A stretch of 64,000 nucleotides of DNA. It comes from Macrostomum hystrix. Its lineage: Eukaryota > Platyhelminthes > Macrostomidae. Shown one piece after another: positions 11,416 through 24,032 of the stretch. The position numbers were made by a program, and so were the translations under genes. The stretch is taken from positions 6,338,001 through 6,402,000 of the forward strand of contig CATNEN010000024.1 of the NCBI GenBank assembly GCA_950097015.1, read 5' to 3'. How positions within the stretch are numbered: position 1 is the stretch's first letter; each line of letters begins with the position of its first letter. A model generated the notes under the pieces. It saw only the letters and a list, made by a program, of their open reading frames with translations. It was not told the DNA's origin and searched no databases.

Positions 11416-14400
11416 ATGATCGGCGGCCTATTCATCTACAATCACAAAGGCGAAGTATTGATTTCTCGAGTGTACCGAGACGATATTGGCCGCAATGCTA
11501 TTGACGCATTTCGTGTCAACGTCATCCACGCCAGGCAGCAGGTTCGCTCGCCGGTGAATAGCATCGCCAGGACCAGCTTCTTCCATGTTAAGCGGTCGAA
11601 CATCTGGCTCTGCGCTGTGTCCAAGAAGAATCTAAACGCCGCTTTGGTGTTTCAATTCCTCTATAAAATTATCGAAGTTATGAATTCTTACTTTGGCAAG
11701 CTGAACGAAGAGAATATTAAGAATAATTTTGTGCTGATCTACGAACTCTTGGACGAGCTTCTAGACTATGGCTATCCGCAGAACACTGACACTGGCGTGC
11801 TCAAGACCTTCATCACACAGCAGGGTGTGAAGTCTCAGACTAAGGAGGAGACGTCAAAGATTACTAACCAGGTAGGATAGAGCTTTGGAGCTTGAAATAT
11901 TATGATTGTTAATTGATAGGCTGCTATTTAAGAGTTCTTTCTAAAATATGTGGGCTTGATTCTTGAATGGTGAGAGTTCAGTGTTGTATATCTGTCCTGA
12001 GGCATTAAAGTTCAGTATTTAGTTTCATTCCTGAAGAATTAAAGTTCAGTATTTGGTTTCATTCCTGAAGAATTAGAGTTCAGTATTTAGTTTCATTCCT
12101 GAAGAATTAGAGTTCAGTATTTAGTTTCATTCCTGAAGGATTAGAGTTCAGTATTTAGTTATCGTCCTGAAGGATTCGACTTCAGTATTTTTGTTATTGT
12201 CCTGAAGAATTAGAGTTCAGTATTTAGTTATCGTCCTGAAGGATTCGACTTCAGTATTTTGTTATCGTCCTGAAGAATTAGAGTTCAGTATTTAGTTATC
12301 GTCCTGAAGGATTCGACTTCAGTATTTAGTTATCGTCCTGAATGATTCGACTTCAGTATTTTGTTGTCGTCCTGAAGAATTAGAGTTCAGTATTTAGTTA
12401 TCGTCCTGAAGGATTCGACTTCAGTATTTAGTTATCGTCCTGAATGATTCGACTTCAGTATTTAGTTATCGTCCTGAATGATTCGACTTCAGTATTTTGT
12501 TGTCGTCCTGAAAGATTGAAGTTCAGTATTTAGTTATCGTCCTGAAAGATTGAAGTTCAGTATTTTGTTATTGTCCTGAAGAATTAGAGTTCAGTATTTA
12601 GTTATCGTCCTGAAGGATTCGACTTCAGTATTTTGTTATTGTCCTGAAGAATTAGAGTTCAGTATTTAGTTATCGTCCTGAAGGATTCGACTTCAGTATT
12701 TTGTTATCGTCCTGAAGAATTAGAGTTCAGTATTTAGTTATCGTCCTGAAGAATTAGAGTTCAGTATTTAGTTATAGTCCTGAATGATTCGACTTCAGTA
12801 TTTTGTTGTCGTCCTGAAAGATTGAAGTTCAGTATTTAGTTATCGTCCTGAAAGATTGAAGTTCAGTATTTTGTTATTGTCCTGAAGAATTAGAGTTCAG
12901 TATTTAGTTATCGTCCTGAAGGATTCGACTTCAGTATTTTGTTATTGTCCTGAAGAATTAGAGTTCAGTATTTAGTTATCGTCCTGAAGGATTCGACTTC
13001 AGTATTTTGTTATCGTCCTGAAGAATTAGAGTTCAGTATTTAGTTATCGTCCTGAAGAATTAGAGTTCAGTATTTAGTTATAGTCCTGAATGATTCGACT
13101 TCAGTATTTTGTTGTCGTCCTGAAAGATTGAAGTTCAGTATTTAGTTATCGTCCTGAAAGATTGAAGTTCAGTATTTAGTTATCGTCCTGAAGGATTAGA
13201 GTTCCGTATTTAGTTCCATTTCTTAAGGATTAGAGTTCAGTATTTAGTTACATTCCTGAAGGATTAGAGTTCAATATTTAGTTATCGCCCTGAAGAATTC
13301 GAGTTCAGTATTTTGTTATAGTCCTGAAGAATTATAGTTCAGTATTTTGTTATAGTCCTGAAGGATTAGAGTTCAGTATTTTGTTATAGTCCTGAAGGAT
13401 TAGAGTTCCGTATTTAGTTCCATTTCTTAAGGATTAGAGTTCAGTATTTAGTTACATTCCTGAAGGATTAGAGTTCAATATTTAGTTATCGCCCTGAAGA
13501 ATTCGAGTTCAGTATTTTGTTATAGTCCTGAAGAATTATAGTTCAGTATTTTGTTATAGTCCTGAAGGATTAGAGTTCAGTATTTTGTTATAGTCCTGAA
13601 GGATTAGAGTTCAGTAGCCGTGGCCCGCCTGACTCACCCGCAGGTGACAGGCCAGATTGCCTGGCGCCGGGAAGGCCTCAAATATCGACGGAACGAGCTC
13701 TTCCTAGATGTTGTCGAGTCCGTGAACCTGCTGATGTCGCCGCAGGGCCAGGTTCTGTCCGCTCACGTGTCCGGTCGGGTGCTAATGAAATCTTACCTGT
13801 CCGGCATGCCAGAGTGCAAATTCGGCATTAACGACAAGGTGATTGTGGACAGCAAGCGGACAGAAGCCTCGGCATCGGCTTCTGGCGGCGGCGGTGGTGG
13901 CGGCGGTCGCTCCGGCCACATCGCCATTGACGATTGCCAGTTTCACCAGTGCGTCAAGCTGAGCAAGTTTGACACTGAGCACGCCATCTCATTCATACCG
14001 CCTGACGGCGAATTCGAACTCATGCGCTACCGCAGCACCAAGGATATTAGCCTGCCGTTTCGCGTCATTCCACTAGTCCGCGAGATCGGCCGCACCAAGA
14101 TGGAAGTCAAAGTGGTGGTTAAGAGCAATTTCAAGCCCTCCCTGCTGGCCCAGAAGGTTGAGGTGCGCATTCCGACGCCCTTAAACACTAGCGGCGTCCA
14201 GGTGATCTGCATGAAAGGTAATGCCAGGTACAAGGCGTCGGATAATGCCATTGTTTGGAAGATTAAACGCATGGGCGGCATGAAGGAGTGGCAGCTAAGC
14301 GCCGAAATTGACCTGCTGAGCGCCACCGACAAGGCCAAGAAGTGGACCAGGCCGCCGATCTCCATGAACTTCGAGGTGCGTTGTGTGTTTTTCCTTTTCG

Positions 14401-16002
14401 AATAATTCTTGAAGCCTAGCCATGTGCCAGCTTGAAAAATACTGCTGTGTTCTTGAGCTAGAAAAACAAACAGTTCTTGACTGCTTCAGTTCAGCCAGCT
14501 GTAAACTAAGTACCTTGGTGCATTGGTGCCAGGGTAGAAAATTTAAATATTGAACTGGCAGCCTCCCCAGTCTAATGTCCACAGACTGTACACACCCTTT
14601 AGAAGCGCCGTACGACATCTGGCCGGAAGTGTACTTGACAATTTATAAGAGACTTGTGAATGGCGACTTGTGAATGCTATCTTAAGTAGCCTAAGCTAAG
14701 GTTCCTTTACTCCATCGTCCATTATAAAAACTGATAGTTGCTGTGTCGTGCTATTGGTGGCTCCTAAAAGAGCCATTTTAGTAAAAAAATGACTATTTTT
14801 ACACGCTACTGTGACTAGGCTGGCATTTACGCGCTATTCTTGCTTCTGATTGGCTGAGCTGCTCGTTGCTTGTAATAGCGATCGTGACGTTTTTAACGGT
14901 TTTACGAATTATGAAAAATACTACTCGTAATTTGCGCGATTTCGCTTTTTTATGGTTCATAACCACATATTTTGTGGTTCAAGCGAACCCACAAATATTG
15001 CCTTAAGGCTTAAGCTAAGCAATATAACGATATCAAATGAAGAGAAAGTAAGATTACGCACATCTATTGGGTCTGTACGGCATGGCATATAAGTTTACTG
15101 ACCCCACTATAGCTTTAGTTAATCTAAATGATAATTTGGACATTCAAAACGATAATGGCTATGGATTTCACTATCCTCTAAGTAAACCTCGCCGCAAGAG
15201 AGCATAGACGTTTGGACAACCAAAACGAGAAAGGGGCATTCAAAACAAGAATGAACTCAGGCACTCAGAAGAAAATCCACCCTTTCGACCATAGACTAGA
15301 GACAATTCCAAAATGATTAAGCTCGGAAGGGAAAGCTGGAAAACTCCCTTGCCTTGCTCTCCTCCTGTTTGCTTTTCTCTCGCTTCTTTCATAGCTATTT
15401 CTTGTTGCTGTTTTTCAAATGCCCCCACCAATATCCTCAGTCGGCAGGCACCACTTGGTGTCTGCTATTATAGAGCAAGGGGAAACACTAAAAGCCGCAG
15501 CAGCCATCCTGCAAGTGCCGATTGCAACTGCGTATAGAATTATGCGAGCATATACGAAAGGGTTCAGGCGTTACCAAGAGGTGGTAAAAAGGAGTCGTGC
15601 AAAAATGATTACATATACTGTACATAAAAAATGTTTGACTGTTTGGTTGTTAAACTGTTTTGCCTTCCTAATTCTCTTTTTGATTGCCGCTTTCTCATTT
15701 CTCCTTAACTCTATGGCTGAATAGCTGAGCTGCGCGCGGCAGACCCATCCGATAGCATGAGACCACAGACATTATCGTTTTGAATGTCCGAATCATCATT
15801 TAGATTGACAATAGCGATACTTACTGACATCTGAAGGTCGTTGAAACTCTGCTCTCAAATTCTCCAGGTGCCGTTCGCCACCTCCGGCTTCAAAGTGCGC
15901 TACCTGAAGGTGTTCGAATCCAAGCTGAATTATTCGGATCACGACGTGATTAAATGGGTCAGGTATATTGGCAAAAGCGGCCTGTATGAGACCAGGTGTT
16001 GA
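11416..16002 (+). CDS. AP2M1: AP-2 complex subunit mu
   Basis: The mu2 subunit of the AP-2 clathrin adaptor binds YxxPhi sorting signals and PIP2 during endocytosis at the plasma membrane. Exons: 11416-11871, 13644-14375, 15868-16002, all joined cleanly; about 440 residues against 435 in human. The longin-like N-terminal domain is residues 1-140 ([20 protein letters not shown] start). The mu homology domain runs from about 170 to the end ([41 protein letters not shown], ending [13 protein letters not shown]). The QVTGQ motif with the AAK1-phosphorylated threonine is kept at about residue 154. Odd point: the variable linker loop is a serine/alanine then glycine run at residues 227-242. Exons are GC-rich, introns AT-rich and repeat-filled. 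An acceptor at 11398 lies 17 bases before the ATG. Confidence 0.97.
11990..13615. repeat. 34-bp minisatellite filling AP2M1 intron 1
   Basis: About 48 units of 34 bases around TCCTGAAGAATTAGAGTTCA followed by GTATTTAGTTATCG fill almost the whole intron and stop about 28 bases before the exon 2 acceptor. Variants (GGATTCGACTT, AAGATTGAAGTT) are arranged in higher-order blocks: a nine-unit block of 306 bases recurs, with the same variant order at 12541 and 12847. Confidence 0.95.
15103..15820 (+). mobile_element. DNA transposon with inverted ends in AP2M1 intron 2
   Basis: Inverted ends of about 50 bases: 15108-15159 (with AATCTAAATGAT and GGACATTCAAAACGATAATG) and the reverse complement at 15770-15819. 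The 8-mer TTACTGAC occurs at 15095-15102 and 15821-15828, as expected for an 8-bp target duplication. Inside, a plus-strand frame from about 15419 encodes a helix-turn-helix-like stretch ([29 protein letters not shown]) that decays downstream. Internally deleted, non-autonomous; superfamily not assigned, though 8-bp duplications occur in hAT and P elements. Confidence 0.65.
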
Positions 16003-18164
16003 AGAAATACCTCTTCAATTTGCAATGATGAGGCGCACGGAACAAGCAATGCCTACTCCACTCGAAAACATGTTATTTTAAATCAATTTTGAGACGATTC
16101 CAGTGAAAAAAACTTATCCTTCAGTTATATCTGTGCAATATGTAGAATTGTAGAACTCTATCTTTAATATTTGCCTACTTATTTGATTTCATAAATTAGG
16201 CAAGTAATATCTAGAAATGAAAAGCAAAAGTAAATTAGACAATATAACAACATTTTTTCGTTTCGACAATATTATCTATTACAAATAAATATGTATGTCC
16301 CATTGCACGTATCATGCTACTCCTTTTATAAGTAGTCTATATATGCTGATTAATCAGTTTTTTTTCAATCCAATTGTCTGCCAATGAGTTTTTCATTTAT
16401 TTATAACAATTAACTTGATTTCAGCAAACTATTTTTATACTTCTATATTTATTCCATAGGTCTATTCATTCTCTTAAAGTTCTGCGACCTGCAACAAACG
16501 AATTATAGCCTATGATGAAATTATTTTCTGTCCGTTTTGTTCGTCCTGTTTATTTTTTGTTAATCTGAGAATTAGCTGATGCAGTCCATCCCGATTATGC
16601 AGAGCTTTCTGCCTTGCCAAAATAATAGACTAATTCATTTATCTGCTTATTTATTTGATCTGTTTATTTAAAACACTGGATCATTGATTGAATGTTGTGA
16701 TTCTTTGGTCGATTACTTGCATTCAAGTTTTGTCGTAAGATATATCATATATTTGTTTTTCGTTAACCGACAAACCTACCAATAAATATTACGCACTTTC
16801 ATGGTTGTCATCATGTATGTGTTACAAATTGCTCAATTATGAACTTCTCTGGCTATTATAATATGTCTATATATTCTACTGGTCCGATAATTGAATCATT
16901 GTTGCACTTTCTGTTTTTGTGCTTCCCGTAAAATTTTCTGTTAAGTTAACAATTTTTTTTAAATAAATTGTTTTTTTAGTTGATTTTGCATCCTAGATAA
17001 TACAAAAATTTTCTTTCGAGAATAGTTGCTATTGCTCTTTTTTATTTTGAAATCATTTACAAATTTTTATTTCTTTTCGTGTTAATTTTTATTAAAATTA
17101 GAATCTGTAACTACACAAGGTTGCATAACTACACAAGGCACCAGCACTTTAATTGCAGTTTGCTGAGAAAACTATTGCTCTTATTATTCATGCTTGGTTT
17201 TCTGAAAAGCTTTGTCAGCTAAAATTAGACAATCTAATGAAAATTTCGATTGTTTAATCAGATGCGCATTAATAAGTATAAGAATAACTAAAAACTGTCT
17301 GTTTGAAGGCTTTTTACCTTCGTTTTTTCGGGGTCGTTTTTTCTGAAGCATCCTGGACGAGTGACAAATTGGGTTAAAGGGCCTAGATGAAAAATTCGCT
17401 TGGTGCCTGCCCCCTTACTCCCGTGAAAAAGAGGATGGTCGCCCTCCGCCCTCCTATGGTTGCGTCAGTGAAAAATGGCGAGACCTTTGTTCGAAAAATG
17501 TGGTACAAAAGTCGTAGCGACAAAGTCAGAAATAACGACAACCTATGAACGATACGTGCGACTATTATAAGTAAGTATTATAACAAGAACAAATACGAAA
17601 CGCGCTAAAAAGCGTTTCTTATCAAATGTAGCATTCTTTAAGATTATTGAAATAACATGTCTCGTGAAACGTTCTTAGGCATATATTTTTGTAATATAGA
17701 TAGTTTTGCGAGGGCAATATTTTAATTTCTTAGGTTTCCGCAACAGCTGTGGCATTAAAGCATTTCTAAATTTAACGTATTTTTCTACCCTTTCTTAACT
17801 TGATTTTAATATTAACCAAACGGTCGTGTGTTCTCTTAAAAATGTATTTTTAAGTAGAAACAACGAATAGACACGCACTTAGCAGAAACGCTAAGAACCA
17901 GAAGTAAGTGCTGTAACTACTAACTAAAGAAATACAAAAATACAAGTATATTATTTTAAAGGCTTATGCCTCAGAAGTTTGAATAAAATATAGGCTGTAT
18001 AGATATTTAGTTTTATTTTTGTATCTTACACCAGAAACAAACTTTAGTCTATAGCTACTAGTCTTATTCTCAGGCTTTGATTCTTAGGATTGCATGCATG
18101 TAGACATAGATGCAAGAATTATATATATAAAACAATCTGTCTCACTCTCATTTTAGATCTAGCC
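16003..18164. other. Intergenic region between AP2M1 and the Hook-domain gene
   Basis: AT-rich; includes the AP2M1 3'UTR with candidate AATAAA near 16285. No coding exon or repeat array seen. A splice acceptor at 18147-18156 precedes the next gene. Confidence 0.5.
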
Positions 18165-21100
18165 ATGTCGATGAACCAAGGGTCACTGGATTCTCTGCTG
18201 TCCTGGGTAAGATCCGTTGGCTTTGATGCCTTTTGCTGGCATTCTTTATAGTAGCCAAGGAACAAATGATTAAATAATAACTACTTTACTTTTTCTTGTT
18301 ATATACAATTTACATTTGAATGATAAGGTTAGTTAAAAAAAATTTAAAGCAAATATATATTCTTCAAAACTTACACTAACCACTTGAATTTCTCTTTTAT
18401 ATAATTTTTGATTATATAAAACCATAATGCTTAGTACTAGGGGTATAGCTATTCACAACCATAAATTGTTTGCTATAAAATACTAATTAACACAGTATAT
18501 TGTCTGTCAAGTATAATATTTTTTGCTTAAAAAATAATTTTAGGTAGGAACATTCTTACCAGATCGCCATCAGTTGCAATATGAGGATCTGATTGAGCAG
18601 ACCTTTCTTTTTGATGTTCTTCGAAAATTGTAAGTCTTTTGTTTGTTTTTAAAAGAAGCTACTATGCCTCCCCTTAAAAAATAAATTTAGCGACCACTAT
18701 TTCAAGTTGTCATGAACTAAATTAAATCATATGAATTTATCATTCAGAGACTCGAGAACTCTATGGGCAGAGCCAATCAGTGAATGCACAGATCTGGCTA
18801 GCCAGATACACAATGCCTCAATTATATTTGTTCAACTGCTCACCTGCTATGCTGTAAGTTACTATTAAATGAAAAACCTATGTTAAAGTCATTTTAAGCT
18901 CAATAAACGAATAAATTAGATGAATAACACAAGGGCATTAATATCAGTCATCAGGTTAACTTGCTTTCTTTCTCAAATACTACCAGGAGACGTTCAATCA
19001 GACAGTCCTGCTGCCTATGCTTGATCTTAGCGCCTACGCCAACTATAAAGAGGACTTCGGTATGTACCTATTGTAGCCTGTGTGCCTAGATTCATTCACA
19101 GTTGTATTTTTCCCCGAGTCTCTGACAACTCACTTCCCACGGTTTTATCCTACCGAACTGGCAGCGGCCTCGCAGCAGGAGATGCACCGACTGCTGATGC
19201 TGCTCCTTGGCGTGGCCATTCAGTGCAAGCGCAAGGACGAGTTCATTGCCGTGATGGAAACACTGCCGGAGGACACCCAGGAAGACATCATGGAGAACTA
19301 CAGAACTGTGAGCCCACGATTAGACAAAATTTTAGAAAAAGTGCAAAATCTACTTAAAAATGGAATTTATAATTTCGCTCTCCGCTTCGCGCAGCTGGCA
19401 CAGCAGCTGGTCCGCTTGGACTCGGCTGCGGACTCTCGAAACGGAGGCGCCGGCGTCCTGCGCAAGTGCTGCGCTGACAGGCTCGAGTGCTTCAAGGTGA
19501 GCGCGACTGGCGCAATTTTTTTGCGAGCATTCGATGATTATAGGCAACTCTCCTGTCTTTAGCAAGATTATAGGCAAGATCCCCTTCGAGTCATTTGAAT
19601 CCCCTTCGAGTCATTTGAATCCCCTTCCCGTGATTTGAATCCCCTTCGAGTCATTTGAATCCCCTTAGAGTCATTTGAATCCCCTTCGAGTCATTTGAAT
19701 CCCCTTCGAGTCATTTGAATCCCCTTCCCGTCATTCGAATCCCCTTCCACTCATTAGAATCCCATTCGAGTCATTCGAATCCCCTTCCCGTCATTCGAAT
19801 CCCCTTCCACTCATTAGAATCCCATTCGAGTCATTCGAATCCCCTTCCCGTGATTTGAATCCCCTTCGAGTCATTTGAATCCCCTTCGAGTCATTTGAAT
19901 CCCCTTCCGGTCATTCGAATCTCCTTCCAGTCCTTCGAATCCCCTTCCGGTCATTCGAATCCCCTTCCAGTGATTAGAATCCCATTCCAGTCATTAGAAT
20001 CCCCTTCCAGTCATTAGAATCCCCCGTCATTCGAATGACCATCCAGCTATTCTAGTGATTCGAATCACCGGCAGTCAGTTTTCAGTCAATTTTCAGTCAT
20101 CTCGATACTCTTGTATTCCAGTTAAATCCTATTCTTAAATCAGTTTCTAGCCCTTCTAGAAATACCCTTCTAGTCTTATAAATCAAATTCCTGCTGTTTA
20201 GCTCTATTGCAAAAATTAATTTTTTTAATTCCACAACACGCAACCGCAGAAGTACAGCGAAGCAGTCGAGGAGAAGTGCTACATGGAGACGATGTTGCTG
20301 GCGTCCCAGTCTACAGAGGGTGAAAACGCAGCCGAGCCGCAGCACCCTTCTTCCAGTCCGGAAGCGGCCAATCAGCGTTTGGCTCAACTGGCTGCCCAGC
20401 TGGAAGCCAAGGCGGCCGAGGCCAGTCGCTTGGGCGAGAAGCTGCAGCGTCAAAAGGACAAAGTGCGCAGGCTGAAGACTGTCGCCGCCAAGGTGAGCTG
20501 GGAGAGTTAAAGACAAGATCCACAAGGGATCTTCATGAAGTTTTGGTTACTTATGATGATTTGCTTCTCATGATTGCAACTCTCATCAGTGTCTCATGAT
20601 TGCAACTCTCATCAGTGTCTCATGATTGCAACTCTCATCAGTGTCTCATGATTGCAACTCTCATCAGTGTCTCATGAATGCAACTCTCATCAGTGTCTCA
20701 TGATTGCAACTCTCATCAGTGTCTCATGATTGCAACTCTCATCAGTGTCTCATGATTGCAACTCTCATCAGTGTCTCATGATTGCAACTCTCACCAGTGT
20801 CTCATGATTGCAACTCTCATCAGTGTCTCATGATTGCAACTCTCACCAGTGTCTCATGATTGCAACTCTCACCAGTGTCTCATGATTGCAACTCTCATCA
20901 GTGTCTCATGATTGCAACTCTCACCAGTGTCTTATGATTGCAACTCTCACCAGTGTCTCATGGTTGCAACTCTCATCAGTGTCTCATGATTGCAACTCTC
21001 ATCAGTGTCTCATGATTGCAACTCTCATCAGTGTCTCATGATTGCAACTCTCACCAGTGTCTCATGATTGCAACTCTCATCAGTGTCTCATGATTGCAAC

Positions 21101-22608
21101 TCTCATCAGTGTCTCATGATTGCAACTCTCATTAGTGTCTCGTGATTGCAACTCTCATCAGAGTCTCATGATCTTCAAATTTCAGGCCAACTCAGCCACA
21201 GCAGGCGGTGTTAAAATCGGCGCCCTTAACGATGAAATCGAACGGCTGAAGGACAAGATTAGCAAGTTTGAGAACATGGAGAAAGAGGTGTACACACTGA
21301 GGCAGCGTCAGACAGAATTCGACTTCTACAAGACTAGAGTGCAGGTGCGCTTTTATGAAGTGATCCTGCATTTTTTGTTATTTTTTACGTAATCCTTAAC
21401 ACGATGCTATTTACACTACTCACAGTAGTGTCTAATTGAACTGCTTAAAAATTTGACAGGAGCTGCGCACAGAAAACAGTCAGCTTGTGGAGGAGCGGCA
21501 GCACTTCGAGGAGCTGCTAGCCAGCAGTCGACGCAAAGAGGAGGACGTCATCGAGCGCCTAGTCGAGTGCCAGATGCGCTACGATGAACTGGCCGGCCAG
21601 CGTGAGGCCGAGGCTGAGAGGTCGCGCCAAGCACTGGAGGCGGCCACGTCGACAGGCGGCGAGCAGGCGGTGGCTCGAATCCGCGAACTGGAGGCTGAAC
21701 TGGATCGAGTTCGAGCTTCGGCCGGGTCCAATGCAGCGTCCAGCGCTGACGACAAGCAGGTGAGCTGTTTTTTTTTTAATTCTTTTTTCTCGTAAATGTT
21801 TTGTGTGTTATGTTAGCGATCGATGTTAGCAGTAGAATTATAGACATTTCAATTTCAATTTAAACGCAGGAGCGTTGGAAATTTCTCGAAGTTAAGAAGG
21901 AGCTGGTTCAGACAAGGCGCGACCTGACCAAGGCCCGCAAACAGAACGAGGCCGATATGCAGCGGGCACGCAAGGCGGAGGCGCAGCTCGAAGCGGCAAT
22001 GAAAGCCGGCTCGGACCGGGAGCAGGAGCTCATTGGCACTAGGCAGTCTCACGAGGAGCACGTGCGCGATTTGGAGCGCCGAATTCACGAGCTGACCAAT
22101 CAGATCGTACTGCTGAAGCGCAAGGGCTCCGAAGCTATGAAAGGCCTGAGAGAAGCCGAGCTAGCCGAGATGGAGGTCATGTTCCAATCGGTGCAGGAGC
22201 TAACTTCTCAGGTTGGTTTTTGAGTTCTATTTGAGTATGTAGGTGTCATTCATATCGTATAATTTCCAATTCAGTAAATCTTGATTGATGACTTTTGCCC
22301 AGGTGGCCAGGCTGAAGAACAACAACAAAATTCTTCGCCAGTCGTGCGACAAGCTCAAATCCGAGGTCTACAAGATATTTACCATCGAGCAGGAGAACGA
22401 GCGCCTACTGGCTGAGAATAGGGAGCTGCGCAAGGTGAAAGCCACCGAGTCCACCGCCCAGGACGAATGGGAACTGGTGCGCAAGAAGAATCTGCAGCTG
22501 GAGGTTGAGAACAAGAAGCTGCGTCGCATTGTGGAGTCCTTAAAGATGACGCTGGTTCAGATTGATCCCTACAACAAGATGCGCTACCACTACATCACTT
22601 CGCTGTGA
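18165..22608 (+). CDS. Hook-domain coiled-coil protein (HOOK/CCDC88-like)
   Basis: Eleven exons keep phase: 18165-18206, 18544-18629, 18748-18853, 18987-19059, 19165-19307, 19395-19496, 20250-20492, 21186-21344, 21460-21759, 21870-22211, 22303-22608, about 633 residues. The N-terminal 150 residues look like a Hook (calponin-like) domain: LDSLLSWVGTFLPD, then MHRLLMLLLGVAIQCKRKDE, equivalent to the LGRLLQLILGCAxNC helix of HOOK and CCDC88 proteins. The rest is heptad-rich coiled coil (FDFYKTRVQELRTEN resembles girdin/Daple FYKxRVEELxxDN). Such proteins link cargo or centrosomes to dynein. Length fits HOOK (about 680-730) better than CCDC88 (about 2000), but the C-terminus ending MRYHYITSL is not one I recognise, so I do not choose between families. 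An acceptor 8 bases before the ATG is visible. Confidence 0.8.
19572..20035. repeat. 20-bp minisatellite in intron 6
   Basis: About 22 units of exactly 20 bases (GAATCCCCTTCGAGTCATTT and variants with CCCG or CCAC) between exons 6 and 7 of the Hook-domain gene. Confidence 0.95.
20567..21172. repeat. 26-bp minisatellite in intron 7
   Basis: About 23 near-identical units of 26 bases containing TCTCATGATTGCAACTCTCA then TCAGTG. Low divergence suggests recent expansion. Each unit contains a pyrimidine-rich CTCTCATCAG that resembles a splice acceptor; the genuine acceptor is at 21185. Confidence 0.95.
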
Positions 22609-22659
22609 TTTACCTGCCCAAGCTGTAAACTTGATGACTCCATTGCGATTTACTTAATT

Positions 22660-23060
22660 GCAGGATTTGGGAGAATTGAATATATCCAACTCTGAAGATT
22701 TGGGAGAATTGAATATATCCAACTCTGAAGATTTGGGAGAATTGAATATATCCAACTCTGAAGATTTGGGAGAATTGAATATATCCCAGTCAGAGGATCT
22801 GGGATAATTGAATATATCCCAGTCTGAGGATCTGGGAGAACTGAGTATATCCCAGTCTGAGGATCTGGGAGAAGTGAGTATATCCCAGTCTGAGGATCTG
22901 GGAGAACTGAGTATATCCCAGTCTGATGATCTGGGAGAACTGAGTATATCACAGTCTGAGGATCTGGGAGAACTGAGTATATCCCAGTCTGAGGATCTGG
23001 GAGAACTGAGTATATCCCAGTCTGATGATCTGGGAGAAGTGAATTTATCCCAGTTTGATA
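22660..23060. repeat. 33-bp minisatellite in the 3'UTR of the Hook-domain gene
   Basis: About 12 units of 33 bases built on GATCTGGGAGAACTGAGTAT then ATCCCAGTCTGAG, between the stop codon and a polyadenylation signal at 23125-23130, so probably transcribed into the mRNA tail. Confidence 0.92.
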
Positions 23061-23124
23061 ATTTTGGGACTATTTGCTACTGTACATATTGCATAAATTT
23101 GATGGAGCCTACGCTTAAGATGTA

Positions 23125-23130
23125 AATAAA
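23125..23130 (+). terminator. AATAAA polyadenylation signal of the Hook-domain gene
   Basis: AATAAA about 520 bases after the stop codon and directly after the 3'UTR minisatellite. Confidence 0.5.
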
Positions 23131-24032
23131 CTATATAGACTCTAAAAATTATATATTTGCATAGTTAAATTGCTATTTCTATCTGGTTTTCTATCAGGAC
23201 AAAAGTTGTAAAATAATGTTTTATATTTAAGCTTACTTGGATTACGCGCTTAGTAAAAGCTTAAGCATGAATAGCATGAAAATCATTTTTTGTGTTTCTC
23301 TGAAATCTGTACACATTCCTTACACAAAAATATTTGTTTAATATTTTAATAAAACAACTCAGTGATTGCGTTCGTCATTTATGATTTCTCTTGTTTAAAT
23401 TCCTCAATTTATTAAACAGTGCACAAGTATTTCACGTTCAGACTAGCTAAGATTATCTTATTGCATTTCATGATGCTTGCTTGTTTACATTCTCTTACAC
23501 TTCAGCAGCCACACATTATTCATAGAAAAACTGCATCTAGGAAGTAGAGGTTAAATTAAGCTCGGATTTGAAACATTTGAGTATTTTTATTTCAAATATA
23601 TTTCAAATGATTTCCGACATACATTAGAAAATCTAAAGCTGGACTGTCGCTATGGCAATAAATAAATAGAGTGAAAATTCTAATTAAATAGGTTTCTTTT
23701 TCATTACTTCATGCATATTCAATGTTCCTTTGCAGATGATCTACTGAATGTAGTTAACCTTTATTAAAACACAGAACACGCAGGTACGCAAAGCTTTAAG
23801 CGTGCCTGCAATTGAACTAGAAAAAGGACTGATATGGCATTCAAATGAATGATTTAATCAGATAGGAAAAATTTCTCATTGGATTTAGTGTTCCAAACAA
23901 ACAAATAGGCTGTTGTGGGCAGAAGATCGGCACTTTTTCCGTCGATATCCTGAAGTTAACGGAATAACGGTTATAGGGCGCTACTTTGTGCGATCATTAA
24001 AAGTTAAATGAAAGAGCCACTCGATTTTAAAC
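23131..24032. other. Convergent intergenic region
   Basis: AT-rich region between the 3' ends of the Hook-domain gene (+) and fumarate hydratase (-). A minus-strand AATAAA lies near 23759-23764. No gene is seen. Confidence 0.5.

Noticed and set aside
19566-21172. Possible CRISPR-like array because of regular short repeats
   Set aside because: Units are head-to-tail without unique spacers and lie in introns of an animal gene.
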